Source: Caldilineaceae bacterium (GTDB lineage: Bacteria; Chloroflexota; Anaerolineae; Caldilineales; Caldilineaceae). From it: 64,000 nt of DNA. Shown piece after piece: positions 26,512 through 35,059 of this stretch (positions are counted from its first letter, which is position 1; the number at the start of each line of letters is the position of its first letter). The DNA is taken from contig JAHBVH010000030.1 in NCBI GenBank assembly GCA_019637645.1, positions 29,693 to 93,692 on the forward strand, written 5' to 3'. Made by a program: the position numbers and the translations under genes. The notes under the pieces were generated by a model, which ran no database searches, was not told where the DNA came from, and saw only the letters and a list, made by a program, of their open reading frames with translations.

Positions 26512-27174
26512 TTAGACAGTGGCCGACGGGCAGAGATGGCTGAGCGTGCAGCGCGCACACCGTGGTTTACGCGCATCGCAGATCTGTCGGCCATGGAAGA
26601 TCAGCAGGTGGGACAGATTGATCCACTCGGAACGGGGTGCCAAGGCTTGTAGATCAATTTCGATCTTCTCTGGTGTGCTGTGGGTGGTGAGGCCAAGCCG
26701 ATTGGATAGCCGCTTGACATGGGTATCGACGACCACACCGTCGGCAATGCCATAGGCCACGCCGAGCACCACATTAGCCGTTTTCCGCGCAACGCCAGCC
26801 AAGGTTAGCAGATCGTCCATGGTGGCTGGCACCTGCCCATCATAGACACTGACCAGCCGCTGGGCCGCGAGTTGAATATTTTTTGCCTTGTTGCGAAAGA
26901 AACCAGTCGAGCGAATCAAGCCTTCCAACTCTTCGCGGTCGGCAGCCGCCATGGCCGCGGGGGTTGGGAACCGGGCAAACAGGGCCGGGGTTACCATGTT
27001 CACCCGTTCGTCGGTACATTGGGCCGAGAGGATGGTCGCCACGAGCAACTCAAAGGCATTATGGTGATCGAGGGCACACTTCACATCTGGGTAGGCAGTG
27101 TGTAATAATTGGAGAATCGGCCCAATGCGTTCCGTGGCAGGCCGCGTTGCTTGGGATTGGTTTCCATCACACAT
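26512..27174 (-). CDS. nth: endonuclease III (DNA glycosylase/AP lyase)
   Basis: Predicted 220 residues, standard length. It removes oxidised pyrimidines in base-excision repair and cuts the abasic site. The helix-hairpin-helix with catalytic lysine reads LAGVARKTANVVLG; the catalytic aspartate lies in VVVDTHVKRLSNRLGL. The C-terminal [4Fe-4S] ligands show the canonical spacing C-x6-C-x2-C-x5-C. It lies between the lipoprotein gene and the phosphoribosyltransferase-like gene on the minus strand. Confidence 0.97.
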   Translation of the reverse strand: MCDGNQSQATRPATERIGPILQLLHTAYPDVKCALDHHNAFELLVATILSAQCTDERVNMVTPALFARFPTPAAMAAADREELEGLIRSTGFFRNKAKNIQLAAQRLVSVYDGQVPATMDDLLTLAGVARKTANVVLGVAYGIADGVVVDTHVKRLSNRLGLTTHSTPEKIEIDLQALAPRSEWINLSHLLIFHGRQICDARKPRCARCTLSHLCPSATV

Positions 27175-27206
27175 AGCGCTTCTTTCTTGATAGTGACAAT
27201 CGTTGC

Positions 27207-27719
27207 TCAGGAGAGCGACGGCAGGATCGGGTTGGCCAGGACGCGATAGTCCGAATCGTCAATGCGTTGCCAGGGGTAGTGGATAAAATCTTCAGTCATC
27301 TCTACATAATAGTCGGGCGCTTGCTCGGGAAAGTGACTGTTGTGGGGCTTCCAGTGTAAGACGGCAACCTCGGGATAGCCACCGGCACTTTCAATGCGTC
27401 CTTTGGCTGCAATGATCGTGCGTCCTTGATTCCACAAGTTGTCGACAATGAGGATTTTGCGTCCTGCGAGCAACTGATCAGCAGGGAATTGCACAAATTT
27501 GGGCCAGCTTAGGCGTTGGGGTAACTCATTCTGCGTATCGGAAAAGAGCACTGCCGCGGTGAGCACATTGTGCATCTTGAGCGCTTCCGCAATCATGCCG
27601 CCAGGAATGATGCCACCGCGCGCAATGAGCAGCAGAGCATCGTACGGAGTGCGAAGTTTAAAGATCAGCTGACTGATAATCTCTTCGGTGTCATGCCAAC
27701 TTAGATAAACGTGTTTCAT
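27207..27719 (-). CDS. phosphoribosyltransferase-like protein
   Basis: Predicted 170 residues. The ATG at 27719 is preceded by AAGGA at 9 bases. The fold elements are those of type I phosphoribosyltransferases: LLLIARGGIIPGGMIAE (pyrophosphate loop) and KILIVDNLWNQGRTI at the PRPP-binding position. The latter departs from the usual VDDxxxTGxT, with N for the second Asp and NQG for the TG pair. Relatives are annotated as hypoxanthine/xanthine-type phosphoribosyltransferases. Function and substrate are uncertain. Confidence 0.8.
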   Translation of the reverse strand: MKHVYLSWHDTEEIISQLIFKLRTPYDALLLIARGGIIPGGMIAEALKMHNVLTAAVLFSDTQNELPQRLSWPKFVQFPADQLLAGRKILIVDNLWNQGRTIIAAKGRIESAGGYPEVAVLHWKPHNSHFPEQAPDYYVEMTEDFIHYPWQRIDDSDYRVLANPILPSLS

Positions 27720-27738
27720 CCTGCATTGTCCTTGCCGT

Positions 27739-29946
27739 TCAATTATGACGCGAATCTCGATGTATGATCGCCAGATGGGTGACAGACGGAGTGGTGAGGA
27801 CGAGTGCAACGCCTAGCTTGGCGACACGATGAGTGCTGGCTATGGTTGGAAGGACGCTGTAGCCAGTCGGTAGATCTAGCGAAAGCTCTGCCGGTGCAAT
27901 GGTTACAGCAGGTGGGGGCGTAACCGTTACTGTATATGTCCCCGGTATCAGATTCCAGAATCGAAACTCACCATGTGCATCCGTAGTGGTCTCCGCCACA
28001 AATTCAGCATTTTTGTCCTGCAATTTTACATGGATGTCGGCATAATTCAAAGAACCGCCGAGGATGGCAGCACCATCGGGGCGCAGCCGCACCTGCACTG
28101 GATCGTGGTCGCTGGCCCGCTGGCGTTGTGTTAGATCTGTCTGGGTTGCGGTGGCATAATCAGCATTGAGCCGGATGAGATCGACGGTAGCGATGGTCGG
28201 CGCAAGATTGGGGGTCACGAGCACATGATCCAAGACTTGACTACCACCGTTGAAAATATAGGTATACTGCTCTGTGCTTGGTAGAAAGTCATACAAGTGA
28301 AGGAGCGGCGGCGTGACCCCAGCTTGCAAAGTGTGAAGCGGCTCACTGGCGCGGTAGTCATTCAGATCACCAAGGACAACCACTTGCGCGAGTGGATCAA
28401 CTGCTTGTTGCGCTTGAATGAGGGTGGCAACCGCCGCGGCTTGGTCGATGCGCCGCACCACATTGACGCTTTCGTCGCCACTTTTGCTCTTCCAATGGTT
28501 GACGATCACCGTCAGCGGGAAGGGTGTGGACCACGTCCCCGTTACCAGCAGTGAAACAACCAAGGGGGGCCGATCAAAGAGGGGATATTCACCGGCTGGG
28601 CAGACTGGGCCGGTGGTGGGCACTTCATAATTCTGCGGTGAGCATCCTTGGGGGAGCGTTGCTTGTCGCACTTGGACGCGATCGCGCCGTGTGAGTAGGC
28701 TGTTGGTAAGGGGGAACTCCCCATTCTGGGTTCCTGGGCCGGCCAAGGCGGTCGCTTCATAGTCGAGCTGATAGGCTGTTTGCAAAAGTTCGGCTAGGTT
28801 GATGGCATCTTGCGGTGTACCTGTTTCTTGGAGACCGATAATCGTACATTCTTGCAAGCTTTCGGCAATCGTTCGCACTCGTTTTGCCAAGTGGCGCTCA
28901 TAGATCTGTGGGTCGGGATATTGCGCGCTGCCCCGCCCCAACCCCTGCAGATTGAAGCTACAGAGGGTAAAGTCCTCTGCGGTTGCCGCACTGCCCATTT
29001 CTGGCTTTTGACTGGAGGGGCTGGTCGTTCCAGGTGTGTCCACGGCCCTGTTTATCGTGGTTGTGATGGGGGTGTCGGCGAGGAGGTGGAGCTGGTATTT
29101 GCCAAAGTTATAATCGAGGATAGCCGTGGCGCTTAGGGTTTGGGTAGGTAACAAGCTGCTGTGGACGAGGGTGGTGCCGCGCGCTGGGCTAACCACAGAA
29201 TGGCTGACCACTTGGCCTACACGGATTGTTGCCCCCCAATCGGCTTCTGGTAAGGTGGCCCCCAACTCATTGGTTACGTAGACCAACGCTTGCATGGCCG
29301 TTTGATCCTGCTGAAAAATCCGTCCTCCGGATAGATAGCGCTGCCAGAGGCGCGGGAGCAGGGCAAGTTCAGCTTGGCCTGTTGCAAAATGTTTGGTTGG
29401 CCCGTGGACAATGCCGGTGAGATCAGTCACCGTGACGAGCATGCCTTCATAGGCTTCGTACAGCTCCGCCGGATTGGTGCCAAGGCGGGGCAGGGGAATG
29501 GTCACCGCTGGAATGATCAAGGTGGGACAGCGGTTGCTGGGGGTAGCGCTCTTGAGCCGGGAAAGCTCCGTCTTTTCATAGAACTCATCGACATAGGCCC
29601 GCGTGACCTCGACACACTGCCCCGGTTGGACGGTGGGCGGCGTGTAGGTATAGACAAAAATGCCATCACTGGTCGCTGGATCATCGTCGCCGACTGGATC
29701 TTGGAGATAGAAACCATCGTCAAGCACGCCGGTGACAACGCCGTAGCTATCGCGCCATTGTTGATAGTAGGGCGAGACCGCGTCACGACCTTGAATGGCG
29801 TAGATGGGCGTAAAGAATGTGTTGTTCTGGGCGTACACGCTTTGTGGCGTGTCGTTGTGTGGGTGAATGGCAAGCAAACTGCATGGGATGAGCAGGGCCA
29901 GCCAAAGCAAATAGCGTATGGATAATCGATGTCGCGGGTTTAGCAT
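27739..29946 (-). CDS. secreted endonuclease/exonuclease/phosphatase-family nuclease (ExeM-like)
   Basis: Predicted 735 residues, ATG at 29946 with GTGAGG upstream. An N-terminal signal segment (residues about 10-28) is followed by an OB-like region seen in ExeM/NucH nucleases (YGVVTGVLDDGFYLQDP). The catalytic domain carries FNLQGLG, GLQETGT (metal-binding Glu), VNHWKSK, GDLNDY, LDHVLV and SDHDPVQ. A C-terminal carboxypeptidase-regulatory-like beta domain (DAHGEFRFWNLIPGTYTVTV) ends the protein. The role is probably extracellular DNA or nucleotide hydrolysis for phosphate or carbon supply. Confidence 0.92.
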   Translation of the reverse strand: MLNPRHRLSIRYLLWLALLIPCSLLAIHPHNDTPQSVYAQNNTFFTPIYAIQGRDAVSPYYQQWRDSYGVVTGVLDDGFYLQDPVGDDDPATSDGIFVYTYTPPTVQPGQCVEVTRAYVDEFYEKTELSRLKSATPSNRCPTLIIPAVTIPLPRLGTNPAELYEAYEGMLVTVTDLTGIVHGPTKHFATGQAELALLPRLWQRYLSGGRIFQQDQTAMQALVYVTNELGATLPEADWGATIRVGQVVSHSVVSPARGTTLVHSSLLPTQTLSATAILDYNFGKYQLHLLADTPITTTINRAVDTPGTTSPSSQKPEMGSAATAEDFTLCSFNLQGLGRGSAQYPDPQIYERHLAKRVRTIAESLQECTIIGLQETGTPQDAINLAELLQTAYQLDYEATALAGPGTQNGEFPLTNSLLTRRDRVQVRQATLPQGCSPQNYEVPTTGPVCPAGEYPLFDRPPLVVSLLVTGTWSTPFPLTVIVNHWKSKSGDESVNVVRRIDQAAAVATLIQAQQAVDPLAQVVVLGDLNDYRASEPLHTLQAGVTPPLLHLYDFLPSTEQYTYIFNGGSQVLDHVLVTPNLAPTIATVDLIRLNADYATATQTDLTQRQRASDHDPVQVRLRPDGAAILGGSLNYADIHVKLQDKNAEFVAETTTDAHGEFRFWNLIPGTYTVTVTPPPAVTIAPAELSLDLPTGYSVLPTIASTHRVAKLGVALVLTTPSVTHLAIIHRDSRHN

Positions 29947-30410
29947 CAATCCTCACTTCCCTAGCGCAAGTTGTGACTTACCCTCTTTGGATGGGATACG
30001 ATCTTGTCCGGTAGGCTGCCTAAGCCGAGCTAGGGTACAACTTGGGTTACCTAGGCACGTTGAGCAGGGTCCGGTAAGAGGAGGGCATTATACTACTCCC
30101 CTGGGTGCAGACCGAAATCCTTGCATTTACGTAAGCAAACGCTGTACTAGGTAGAAATTTTGGGCTAGATGGGGTGGTTATGTGCTGGTGCGACTACCGA
30201 GGGGAGGAAACCTGCGCGCGTCGTACTTGGCCGACTGACCAAGCAGCGGCAGGGAAGGTTTGGCGTATGGCGGTGGCTGCTGGCACGCATCAGCGCACCG
30301 TTGCACTGATCGCGGACCAACCAGCCGGTTGCGCGTTTTGCTGCGGTCGATCATGCCGCCTATCCACCTTAGGGTGGCCGCTTGGCCGCGTGCGGCAAGC
30401 CTAGGCAAGC
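29947..30410. other. 464-base intergenic region, no gene recognised
   Basis: No frame with a ribosome-binding site or family match is present. A minus-strand TATAAT-like box at 30087-30092 could serve the nuclease gene. CAAGTTGT (29967 region) and ACAACTTG (30040 region) are inverted. The GGGGAGGAAAC near 30199 prompted a check for RNase P RNA, but other conserved parts are absent. Confidence 0.5.
30087..30092 (-). promoter_or_regulatory. candidate -10 box for secreted nuclease gene
   Basis: TATAAT on the minus strand, about 140 bases upstream of the nuclease start codon. The -35 (TTCGGT at 18-base spacing) is weak and there is no extended TG. Confidence 0.3.
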
Positions 30411-31115
30411 TTAGGGCGCATAGAGAATCCGTCCACAAGTGGGGCAGGTGAGCAGCTTGTCGGGCTGGCTGCGCAAGGTGCTTAAGACCCCAGATGGTAC
30501 TTTGACATTACAGGCGGTACAATTCCCGCTGGTGACGGCTGCAACCGCGATACCATTTTTCCGCTCACGCATATGTTCATATTGTTGTAAAAGCGTTTGT
30601 TCCAGCGTTGTGGTCAGGGCTTCGCGCTGCTTTTTCAGATGGAGATAGGCACGCTTTAGTTTGAGTTCTTCTTCGGTTAGCTCGGTCTGGCTAGAGGACC
30701 AAGCTTGCTGGACTGTTTGGAATTGTTGGTGGGCACCGGCAAGTTGAGAGGTTAGTTCTTCCGTTTTGAGGAGCGCTTCGACTGAGGCTGTTTCTAGTGC
30801 ACTGCGTTGTCGTTGAAGGGCTTCAATACTGGACTGCAGTGATTCCAGCTCTTTGGGGTTGCGCACTTGTCCACCCATCAAGCGACTCTCGCTCTCTTGA
30901 ATGCGACTGGTCAACGACTGGACCTCAAGCTCAGCGGATTTCTGCTTGCCATGCCACTCGCGCTGGGCATCTTCAAGCGAGGTTGCCTGGCTACGCGCCG
31001 CCTTCACCTCGTCACTTTCCGTCAACAATTGCTTGAGTTGCCCCAACCGTCGCCGAATTTTGGTCGAGGTTGCATCGATCTTTTGCAGTTCATACAGCTT
31101 TGCAATATTGGCCAT
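30411..31115 (-). CDS. coiled-coil protein with C-terminal C4 zinc ribbon (DUF164 type)
   Basis: Predicted 234 residues, ATG with AAAGGTGG upstream. Residues about 5-175 form a long antiparallel coiled coil (KIRRRLGQLKQLL, LEAxxxEALLKTEELTSQL and similar). The C-terminus holds a C4 zinc ribbon: CTACNVKVP and CPTCGRILY. This architecture matches the widely conserved zf-RING_7/DUF164 proteins, often near RNase H or RNase P genes; their role is poorly defined and may involve nucleic-acid or protein-complex binding. It is monocistronic here with its own upstream promoter. Confidence 0.88.
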   Translation of the reverse strand: MANIAKLYELQKIDATSTKIRRRLGQLKQLLTESDEVKAARSQATSLEDAQREWHGKQKSAELEVQSLTSRIQESESRLMGGQVRNPKELESLQSSIEALQRQRSALETASVEALLKTEELTSQLAGAHQQFQTVQQAWSSSQTELTEEELKLKRAYLHLKKQREALTTTLEQTLLQQYEHMRERKNGIAVAAVTSGNCTACNVKVPSGVLSTLRSQPDKLLTCPTCGRILYAP

Positions 31116-31261
31116 CTATCCACCTTTCTTCTCGAATTGCTTTTCCAGAATTGCTCTTCTCGAACTGCCGGGTACAGGTACTTGCGTGCTAGACATAGCT
31201 AGGGGACGCGCAAGTGACCCCACCGCTTCTGCTCTTGCTAGCTTCCCCATTTGTGCTATCG

Positions 31262-31270
31262 ATTATAGCA
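31262..31270 (-). promoter_or_regulatory. extended -10 promoter TGC-TATAAT for zinc-ribbon gene
   Basis: Perfect TATAAT with TGC directly before it on the minus strand. A TTGACA occurs upstream but only 11 bases away, too close to pair with it. Leader of about 140 nt predicted. Confidence 0.45.
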
Positions 31271-31543
31271 CCACTTGATGTCAACCCAAACCTAGACAAG
31301 AGGACTTTAGCCGAAATGGACGTAGCATCGCCTAGCGCGTCCATGTCGGGCCGGTTATGACGACCCCTTTGGCTGCCGCAGCCCGTCTTACCCACAAAAG
31401 ATCGGTTAGATTGCCGAAACAACGGGAAAAAGACGTTGGCTGCTGCATTGCTGGAAGAATAACGGGCGTTGAGTGAAGTAAGAAAGCGTTCCATACACTG
31501 GATACGGCGGCTAAACCGAATAAAAACCAGTCTAGGTAAATAG

Positions 31544-31572
31544 TTGGCGCGTCTTACGGTTAATGCTATACT
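31544..31572 (+). promoter_or_regulatory. promoter TTGGCG-17-TGC/TATACT for NarL-type gene
   Basis: TTGGCG at 31544-31549, 17-base spacer ending in TGC, TATACT at 31567-31572. Start of transcription near 31579, about 65 bases before the GTG. Confidence 0.5.
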
Positions 31573-31644
31573 CGTACCGAAAGACAACAAGCTAGCACGG
31601 ATAGGTATAGCCGGCCACAGGCTAGGACGGAAGGGCGAACAATC

Positions 31645-32337
31645 GTGATTCGTGTAATGGTTGTAGAAGACCATCCGCTGCTAATCCAGGGATTGCGGCG
31701 GGTGTTAGAAAATGAACCGGATCTGGACATTGTTGCCGAAGCAACCACCGGGGAAGATGCGGTTCGTCTTGCCATTGAGTTAACACCAGATGTGATCTTG
31801 ATGGATATTAACCTACGCGGCAAGAATGGGTTGCAGGCTACCCATGAGATCAAACAGACCTACGCCATTGATGAAACCGCCATCATTATTCTAACGGCCT
31901 ATAATGAGGATGAACAACTGATGCACGCCTTACGCTCAGGCGCATCAGCGTACTATCCCAAGGATGTGCTGCCCAGCGAGTTGATCCCCGCCATTCGTAC
32001 CGTGGCCCAAGATCATTATCTGGTTCACGATAAAGTGTTGACCAAAGCGGAAGCCTATCGCTGGCTCTTGTTGGAAATGGGGAAGTTAACGATTGTACCC
32101 GAAACAACCGCAGACGCGTTTGCTCCGTTGAGTCCGCGCGAGATGGAAGTGTTGACCTTGACAACACGCGGCGCAAGCAACAAAGAGATTGCCAGTAGCC
32201 TGAATATTAGCCGGCAGACGGTGAAAAACCATATGAGTAGTGTGTTGCGCAAGCTTGGGGTGGAGGATCGCACCCAAGCCGCGGTCTTAGCGCTCCGCCG
32301 TGGGTGGGTGCGTATGGATGATTCACAAGCACTCTAG
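31645..32337 (+). CDS. NarL/LuxR-family response regulator
   Basis: Predicted 230 residues, GTG start with GGAAGGG upstream. An N-terminal receiver (VMVVEDHPLL acidic pocket; phospho-Asp in VILMDINLRG; ILTAYN; Lys in YYPKDV) is joined to a C-terminal LuxR-type helix-turn-helix (LSPREMEVLTLTTRGASNKEIAS ... RQTVKNHMSSVLRKLGVEDRTQAA). A cytoplasmic transcription regulator controlled by an unlinked histidine kinase; no kinase gene is adjacent. The Flp-type pilin gene that follows is a possible but unproven target. Confidence 0.95.
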   Translation: MIRVMVVEDHPLLIQGLRRVLENEPDLDIVAEATTGEDAVRLAIELTPDVILMDINLRGKNGLQATHEIKQTYAIDETAIIILTAYNEDEQLMHALRSGASAYYPKDVLPSELIPAIRTVAQDHYLVHDKVLTKAEAYRWLLLEMGKLTIVPETTADAFAPLSPREMEVLTLTTRGASNKEIASSLNISRQTVKNHMSSVLRKLGVEDRTQAAVLALRRGWVRMDDSQAL

Positions 32338-32472
32338 CGCTGCGCCTTGTTGCCGGGTTGAAACCCGCTGCTAACAGCGAAAAGCCGCTGAGGCGGCTAG
32401 GATGTCAACCGAATCTAGCTTCAACCGACCATGCCGTATTTTGTGGATTTAGCCTAGAAGGAAGTATTTCGT

Positions 32473-32634
32473 ATGTCACGAATGCCCTCCAATCGCAGTG
32501 GGCAGAGCTTTATTGAATATGCGCTCATGATCATCCTGGTAGCGATTGTCTTGCTATCGATCTTGTTGATCCTGGGCGATGATCTGCGCACCTTCCTCAA
32601 CGACCTACTGCGTACCTGGTTCCCATCGACCTAA
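32473..32634 (+). CDS. Flp-type pilin-like small protein
   Basis: Predicted 53 residues, ATG with AAGGAAG about 9 bases upstream. A short basic leader ends in Gly, followed by QSFIEYALMIILVAIVLLSI. The Glu at position +5 after the Gly and the long hydrophobic helix are the hallmarks of class III (prepilin peptidase-processed) Flp pilins. Those are usually encoded with Tad assembly genes, but none is seen nearby. It may be a surface pilin or a pseudopilin assembled by a machine encoded elsewhere. Confidence 0.75.
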   Translation: MSRMPSNRSGQSFIEYALMIILVAIVLLSILLILGDDLRTFLNDLLRTWFPST

Positions 32635-32841
32635 CCCCCGCAATGCCTGCTCCGCCATTTTTTGCTCTGGCATAATAGCTTATCTTGGTGGCAGGTGTTG
32701 CGGCTCCTTCATTGTTCAGTCCCTTTCCCAATCCCTTGGCGCTGCTTGAGCGGTTGGCGAAATTCGTTGATAATTTTTTCGGATGGTGATGCGCCAAAAG
32801 TTTTGCCAATCCCGGTCACATGGCTATAGGCATGGCGTGGT

Positions 32842-32875
32842 CAGTGTGCTATGCTGAGCAGTGTACTATGCTGAA
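32842..32875 (+). repeat. 17-bp direct duplication with -10-like boxes upstream of comF
   Basis: CAGTGTGCTATGCTGAG is followed directly by CAGTGTACTATGCTGAA (15 of 17 identical). Each copy has a TATGCT -10-like box, the first with an extended TGC. This could be a duplicated promoter for the comF-hpf pair. Confidence 0.45.
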
Positions 32876-32922
32876 AAGTGTAATAAACCACTGTGCAATT
32901 CCTATGATTGGAATAAGGGCGC

Positions 32923-33657
32923 ATGATGGCTGCTATTCAACTTTGGCGACAGCGCTTTCAAGGGACACGAGCCGCTCTGGTGGATCTACTTTTCCCACCG
33001 CAATGTGTGGCGTGTCAGACCTACGGCACTTGGTTTTGTGCGCGGTGTGCACAGCAGGTCGAACCGGTGGGGCCTGCGTGTGGACGCTGTGGTCGCCCCC
33101 AGCCAACCGCCGTGGCGCGGTGTGCCGCGTGCCGGGAGCAAGGCAATGCCGCGTTAGCCCATGTCTACATCGCCGCGCTCCATACCGCGCCTTTGCGGGA
33201 AGCCATCCACCGTTTCAAATACCATCATTGCCCGGAACTAGCCGAGCCATTGGCCCGTTATTTAGTTGCTCTTGTGCAAGCCTTGCCTATTCCAACACCC
33301 CTGACGGCCGTCGATGGCGTTGTTCCTGTGCCTTTGCACGACACCCGTCATCGGGAGCGGGGCTATAATCAGGCTGAATTACTTGCCAGTGCCTTTTGCC
33401 GTAGTGTACAATTGCCCTTAAGTTCTGCTTGGCTGTTTCGCCAACGTGCTACCCGCTCCCAAGTAGGGTTAACCGCCACAGAACGTCAACAAAATGTACA
33501 GGATGCTTTTAGGGCTATGCCAGCCGTCGCCGATAAACGTCTGTTATTGGTGGATGATCTCTATACCACTGGTGCAACCATGCGTGCTTGTGCCCAAGCG
33601 GCTTTGGCTGCGGGCGCAACCTCGGTGGTCGGACTGGCGTTAGCTTGCCCACGCTGA
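32923..33657 (+). CDS. comF: ComF-family amidophosphoribosyltransferase-like protein
   Basis: Predicted 244 residues. The N-terminal zinc-finger-like region shows CVAC, CARC, CGRCGRP and CAAC pairs. The C-terminal phosphoribosyltransferase domain has GVVPVPLHDTRHRERGYNQ and the PRPP motif LLLVDDLYTTGATM. ComF proteins assist DNA uptake in competence and are present in many non-competent bacteria. Its position directly before hpf is a frequent gene order. The start may be either of two adjacent ATGs (32923, 32926). Confidence 0.93.
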   Translation: MMAAIQLWRQRFQGTRAALVDLLFPPQCVACQTYGTWFCARCAQQVEPVGPACGRCGRPQPTAVARCAACREQGNAALAHVYIAALHTAPLREAIHRFKYHHCPELAEPLARYLVALVQALPIPTPLTAVDGVVPVPLHDTRHRERGYNQAELLASAFCRSVQLPLSSAWLFRQRATRSQVGLTATERQQNVQDAFRAMPAVADKRLLLVDDLYTTGATMRACAQAALAAGATSVVGLALACPR

Positions 33658-33745
33658 GGTGGGTAGGCAGTATGAACTTTACTTGTTTCGCATACTGCTG
33701 CTTTCTGTATCCTACATTGAATCGCTTTAGTGAAGGAGAAGGATC

Positions 33746-34321
33746 ATGGAACTCACCGTTCATGGACGACATCTGGAAGTAACGGATTGGATTCGTCAGT
33801 ATATCGAGAAAAAGGTTAATCGCCTGGAACGTTACCTGCCCCAAGTGCAGGAACTGCGCGCCGAGTTAACCCAAAGCGAGACAAAGGCCGCGGCCGACCG
33901 ATATACTGCCCAGATCACCTTGTGGGCCAATGGCCAGATCCTCCGCGCCGAAGAATCGACAAGCGATATCTTTGCTTCTATCGATGCCTCGATTGATAAG
34001 ATGGCGAATCAGCTCCAGCGTTTCAAGGGGCGGCGTTTCCAGAGCCGGCGGCGGGCGGCGGCCGCGGCTAGCATGGAAGCCGAAATGAACGACCAACTGC
34101 CAGCCACCCAAGAAGGCGTCGAAGACGAAGAGGACGCGGGCAGCATCCTCCGCCGTAAGCAATTTGTGCTGGAGCCCATGAATGAAGAAGAGGCGCTCGA
34201 ACAGATGGAACTCTTGGGCCATGACTTCTTTGTCTTTTTCAACCCCGATGTCAAGGCCGTCAATGTGGTCTATCGCCGCCGTGATGGCAACTATGGGTTG
34301 CTACAGCCTATGATCGCCTAG
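33746..34321 (+). CDS. hpf: ribosome hibernation-promoting factor, long form
   Basis: Predicted 191 residues, ATG with GAAGGAGAAGG upstream. The N-terminal RaiA/HPF domain (residues 1 to about 100: [38 protein letters not shown]) binds the ribosomal decoding site. A charged linker leads to the C-terminal dimerisation domain (about 133-188: [43 protein letters not shown]). The long form drives 100S ribosome dimers during stationary phase. It ends before an octamer tandem array shared with the convergent isochorismatase gene. Confidence 0.96.
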   Translation: MELTVHGRHLEVTDWIRQYIEKKVNRLERYLPQVQELRAELTQSETKAAADRYTAQITLWANGQILRAEESTSDIFASIDASIDKMANQLQRFKGRRFQSRRRAAAAASMEAEMNDQLPATQEGVEDEEDAGSILRRKQFVLEPMNEEEALEQMELLGHDFFVFFNPDVKAVNVVYRRRDGNYGLLQPMIA

Positions 34322-34342
34322 CCTGCATGTAATGAGGATAGT

Positions 34343-34440
34343 AGACAGTAAGACCGTGGACAGTAGCTAACCCACTGTCTTACTGTCTTACTGTCTTACT
34401 GTCTTACTGTCTTACTGTCTTACTGTCTTACTGTCTTACT
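34343..34440. repeat. octamer tandem array (ACTGTCTT x8) with inverted left arm
   Basis: Eight perfect ACTGTCTT units at 34374-34437 plus a partial ninth. AGACAGTAAGAC at 34343-34354 is complementary to the array, so a hairpin can form. It separates two convergent genes, and its last bases contain the stop codon of the isochorismatase gene. Same octamer family as at 17085 and 54084. It may act as a two-way transcript end. Confidence 0.85.
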
Positions 34441-35059
34441 TGAAGTCAATCTCCGCACTATTCCGCACGACATCACCCACATATAACCAAGAGACCTGGC
34501 GCAAGGTTAGCGCTTGATCAAAGTCATTGAGCGCTGAGATGCCATTGGCAGGCACGACGACATGGAACCAGCGTAGCCCTGCCGAAGCTGCCGTGTGCAG
34601 GACACAGATGCTGGAAACTGTGCCGACAATGACCAAATGTTTGACTTGCCAAACACGGGTTAAATAGTGATCTAGGGAAGTATCATAGAAGCCATCGTAG
34701 CGGCTTTTGGGACAGACCAGATCGCCAGCTTGCGGCGCTAATTCATCGATAATCTGCCAACCCCATGTTCCCGCACGACAATGTTCCGGCCAGAGTGTCC
34801 ACTCGCGATCACCTTCGTAATGAGTATCTTGGGTGTAGGCCACCGGTACGCCCTGGCGGCGCGCTTGGGTCAGTAGCTGCTGGATGGCACTAACTGTTTC
34901 AATGGCCGTCGGCACAACCAGCGTGCCATTGGGCTTGACAAAATCATTCTGCATATCAACCACAATGATCGCACTTTCCTGTGCCGGTAGGGTTAGATTG
35001 GCCTTAAACGGAATTTCGGGAATTTCGACCCGCTCGCCAGCCACAAATTGTAAACTCAT
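34436..35059 (-). CDS. isochorismatase-family cysteine hydrolase
   Basis: Predicted 207 residues, ATG at 35059 with GAGGTG upstream. The catalytic triad is visible: Asp in IIVVDMQNDF, Lys in CPKSRYDGFYDT and Cys in VSSICVLHTA. Relatives include nicotinamidases, N-carbamoylsarcosine amidases and other C-N hydrolases; WTLWPEHC near residue 88 resembles nicotinamidase-like members. The substrate cannot be fixed. The gene stands alone and converges on hpf. Confidence 0.9.
   Translation of the reverse strand: MSLQFVAGERVEIPEIPFKANLTLPAQESAIIVVDMQNDFVKPNGTLVVPTAIETVSAIQQLLTQARRQGVPVAYTQDTHYEGDREWTLWPEHCRAGTWGWQIIDELAPQAGDLVCPKSRYDGFYDTSLDHYLTRVWQVKHLVIVGTVSSICVLHTAASAGLRWFHVVVPANGISALNDFDQALTLRQVSWLYVGDVVRNSAEIDFK

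Larger units (their letters stand above)
31116..31644. other. 529-base divergent intergenic region
   Basis: Separates the zinc-ribbon gene (minus) from the NarL-type gene (plus). Each side has an extended -10 promoter (31262-31270 minus; 31544-31572 plus). A hairpin closed by ATGGACG/CGTCCAT lies at 31316-31344. The remaining sequence shows no recognisable gene; a 161-codon minus-strand frame has no family resemblance. Confidence 0.5.

Noticed and set aside
30170..30400. Possible RNase P RNA near a DUF164 gene
   Set aside because: Only GGGGAGGAAA recalls the RNA; the other conserved segments (ACAGAA...GGCTTA and the paired partner) are missing on both strands.
30174..30404. 76-codon plus-strand frame
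   Set aside because: No ribosome-binding site, Cys/Trp/Arg-rich composition and no family resemblance.
31189..31674. 161-codon minus-strand frame
   Set aside because: Starts inside the NarL-type gene on the other strand and has random-looking composition.
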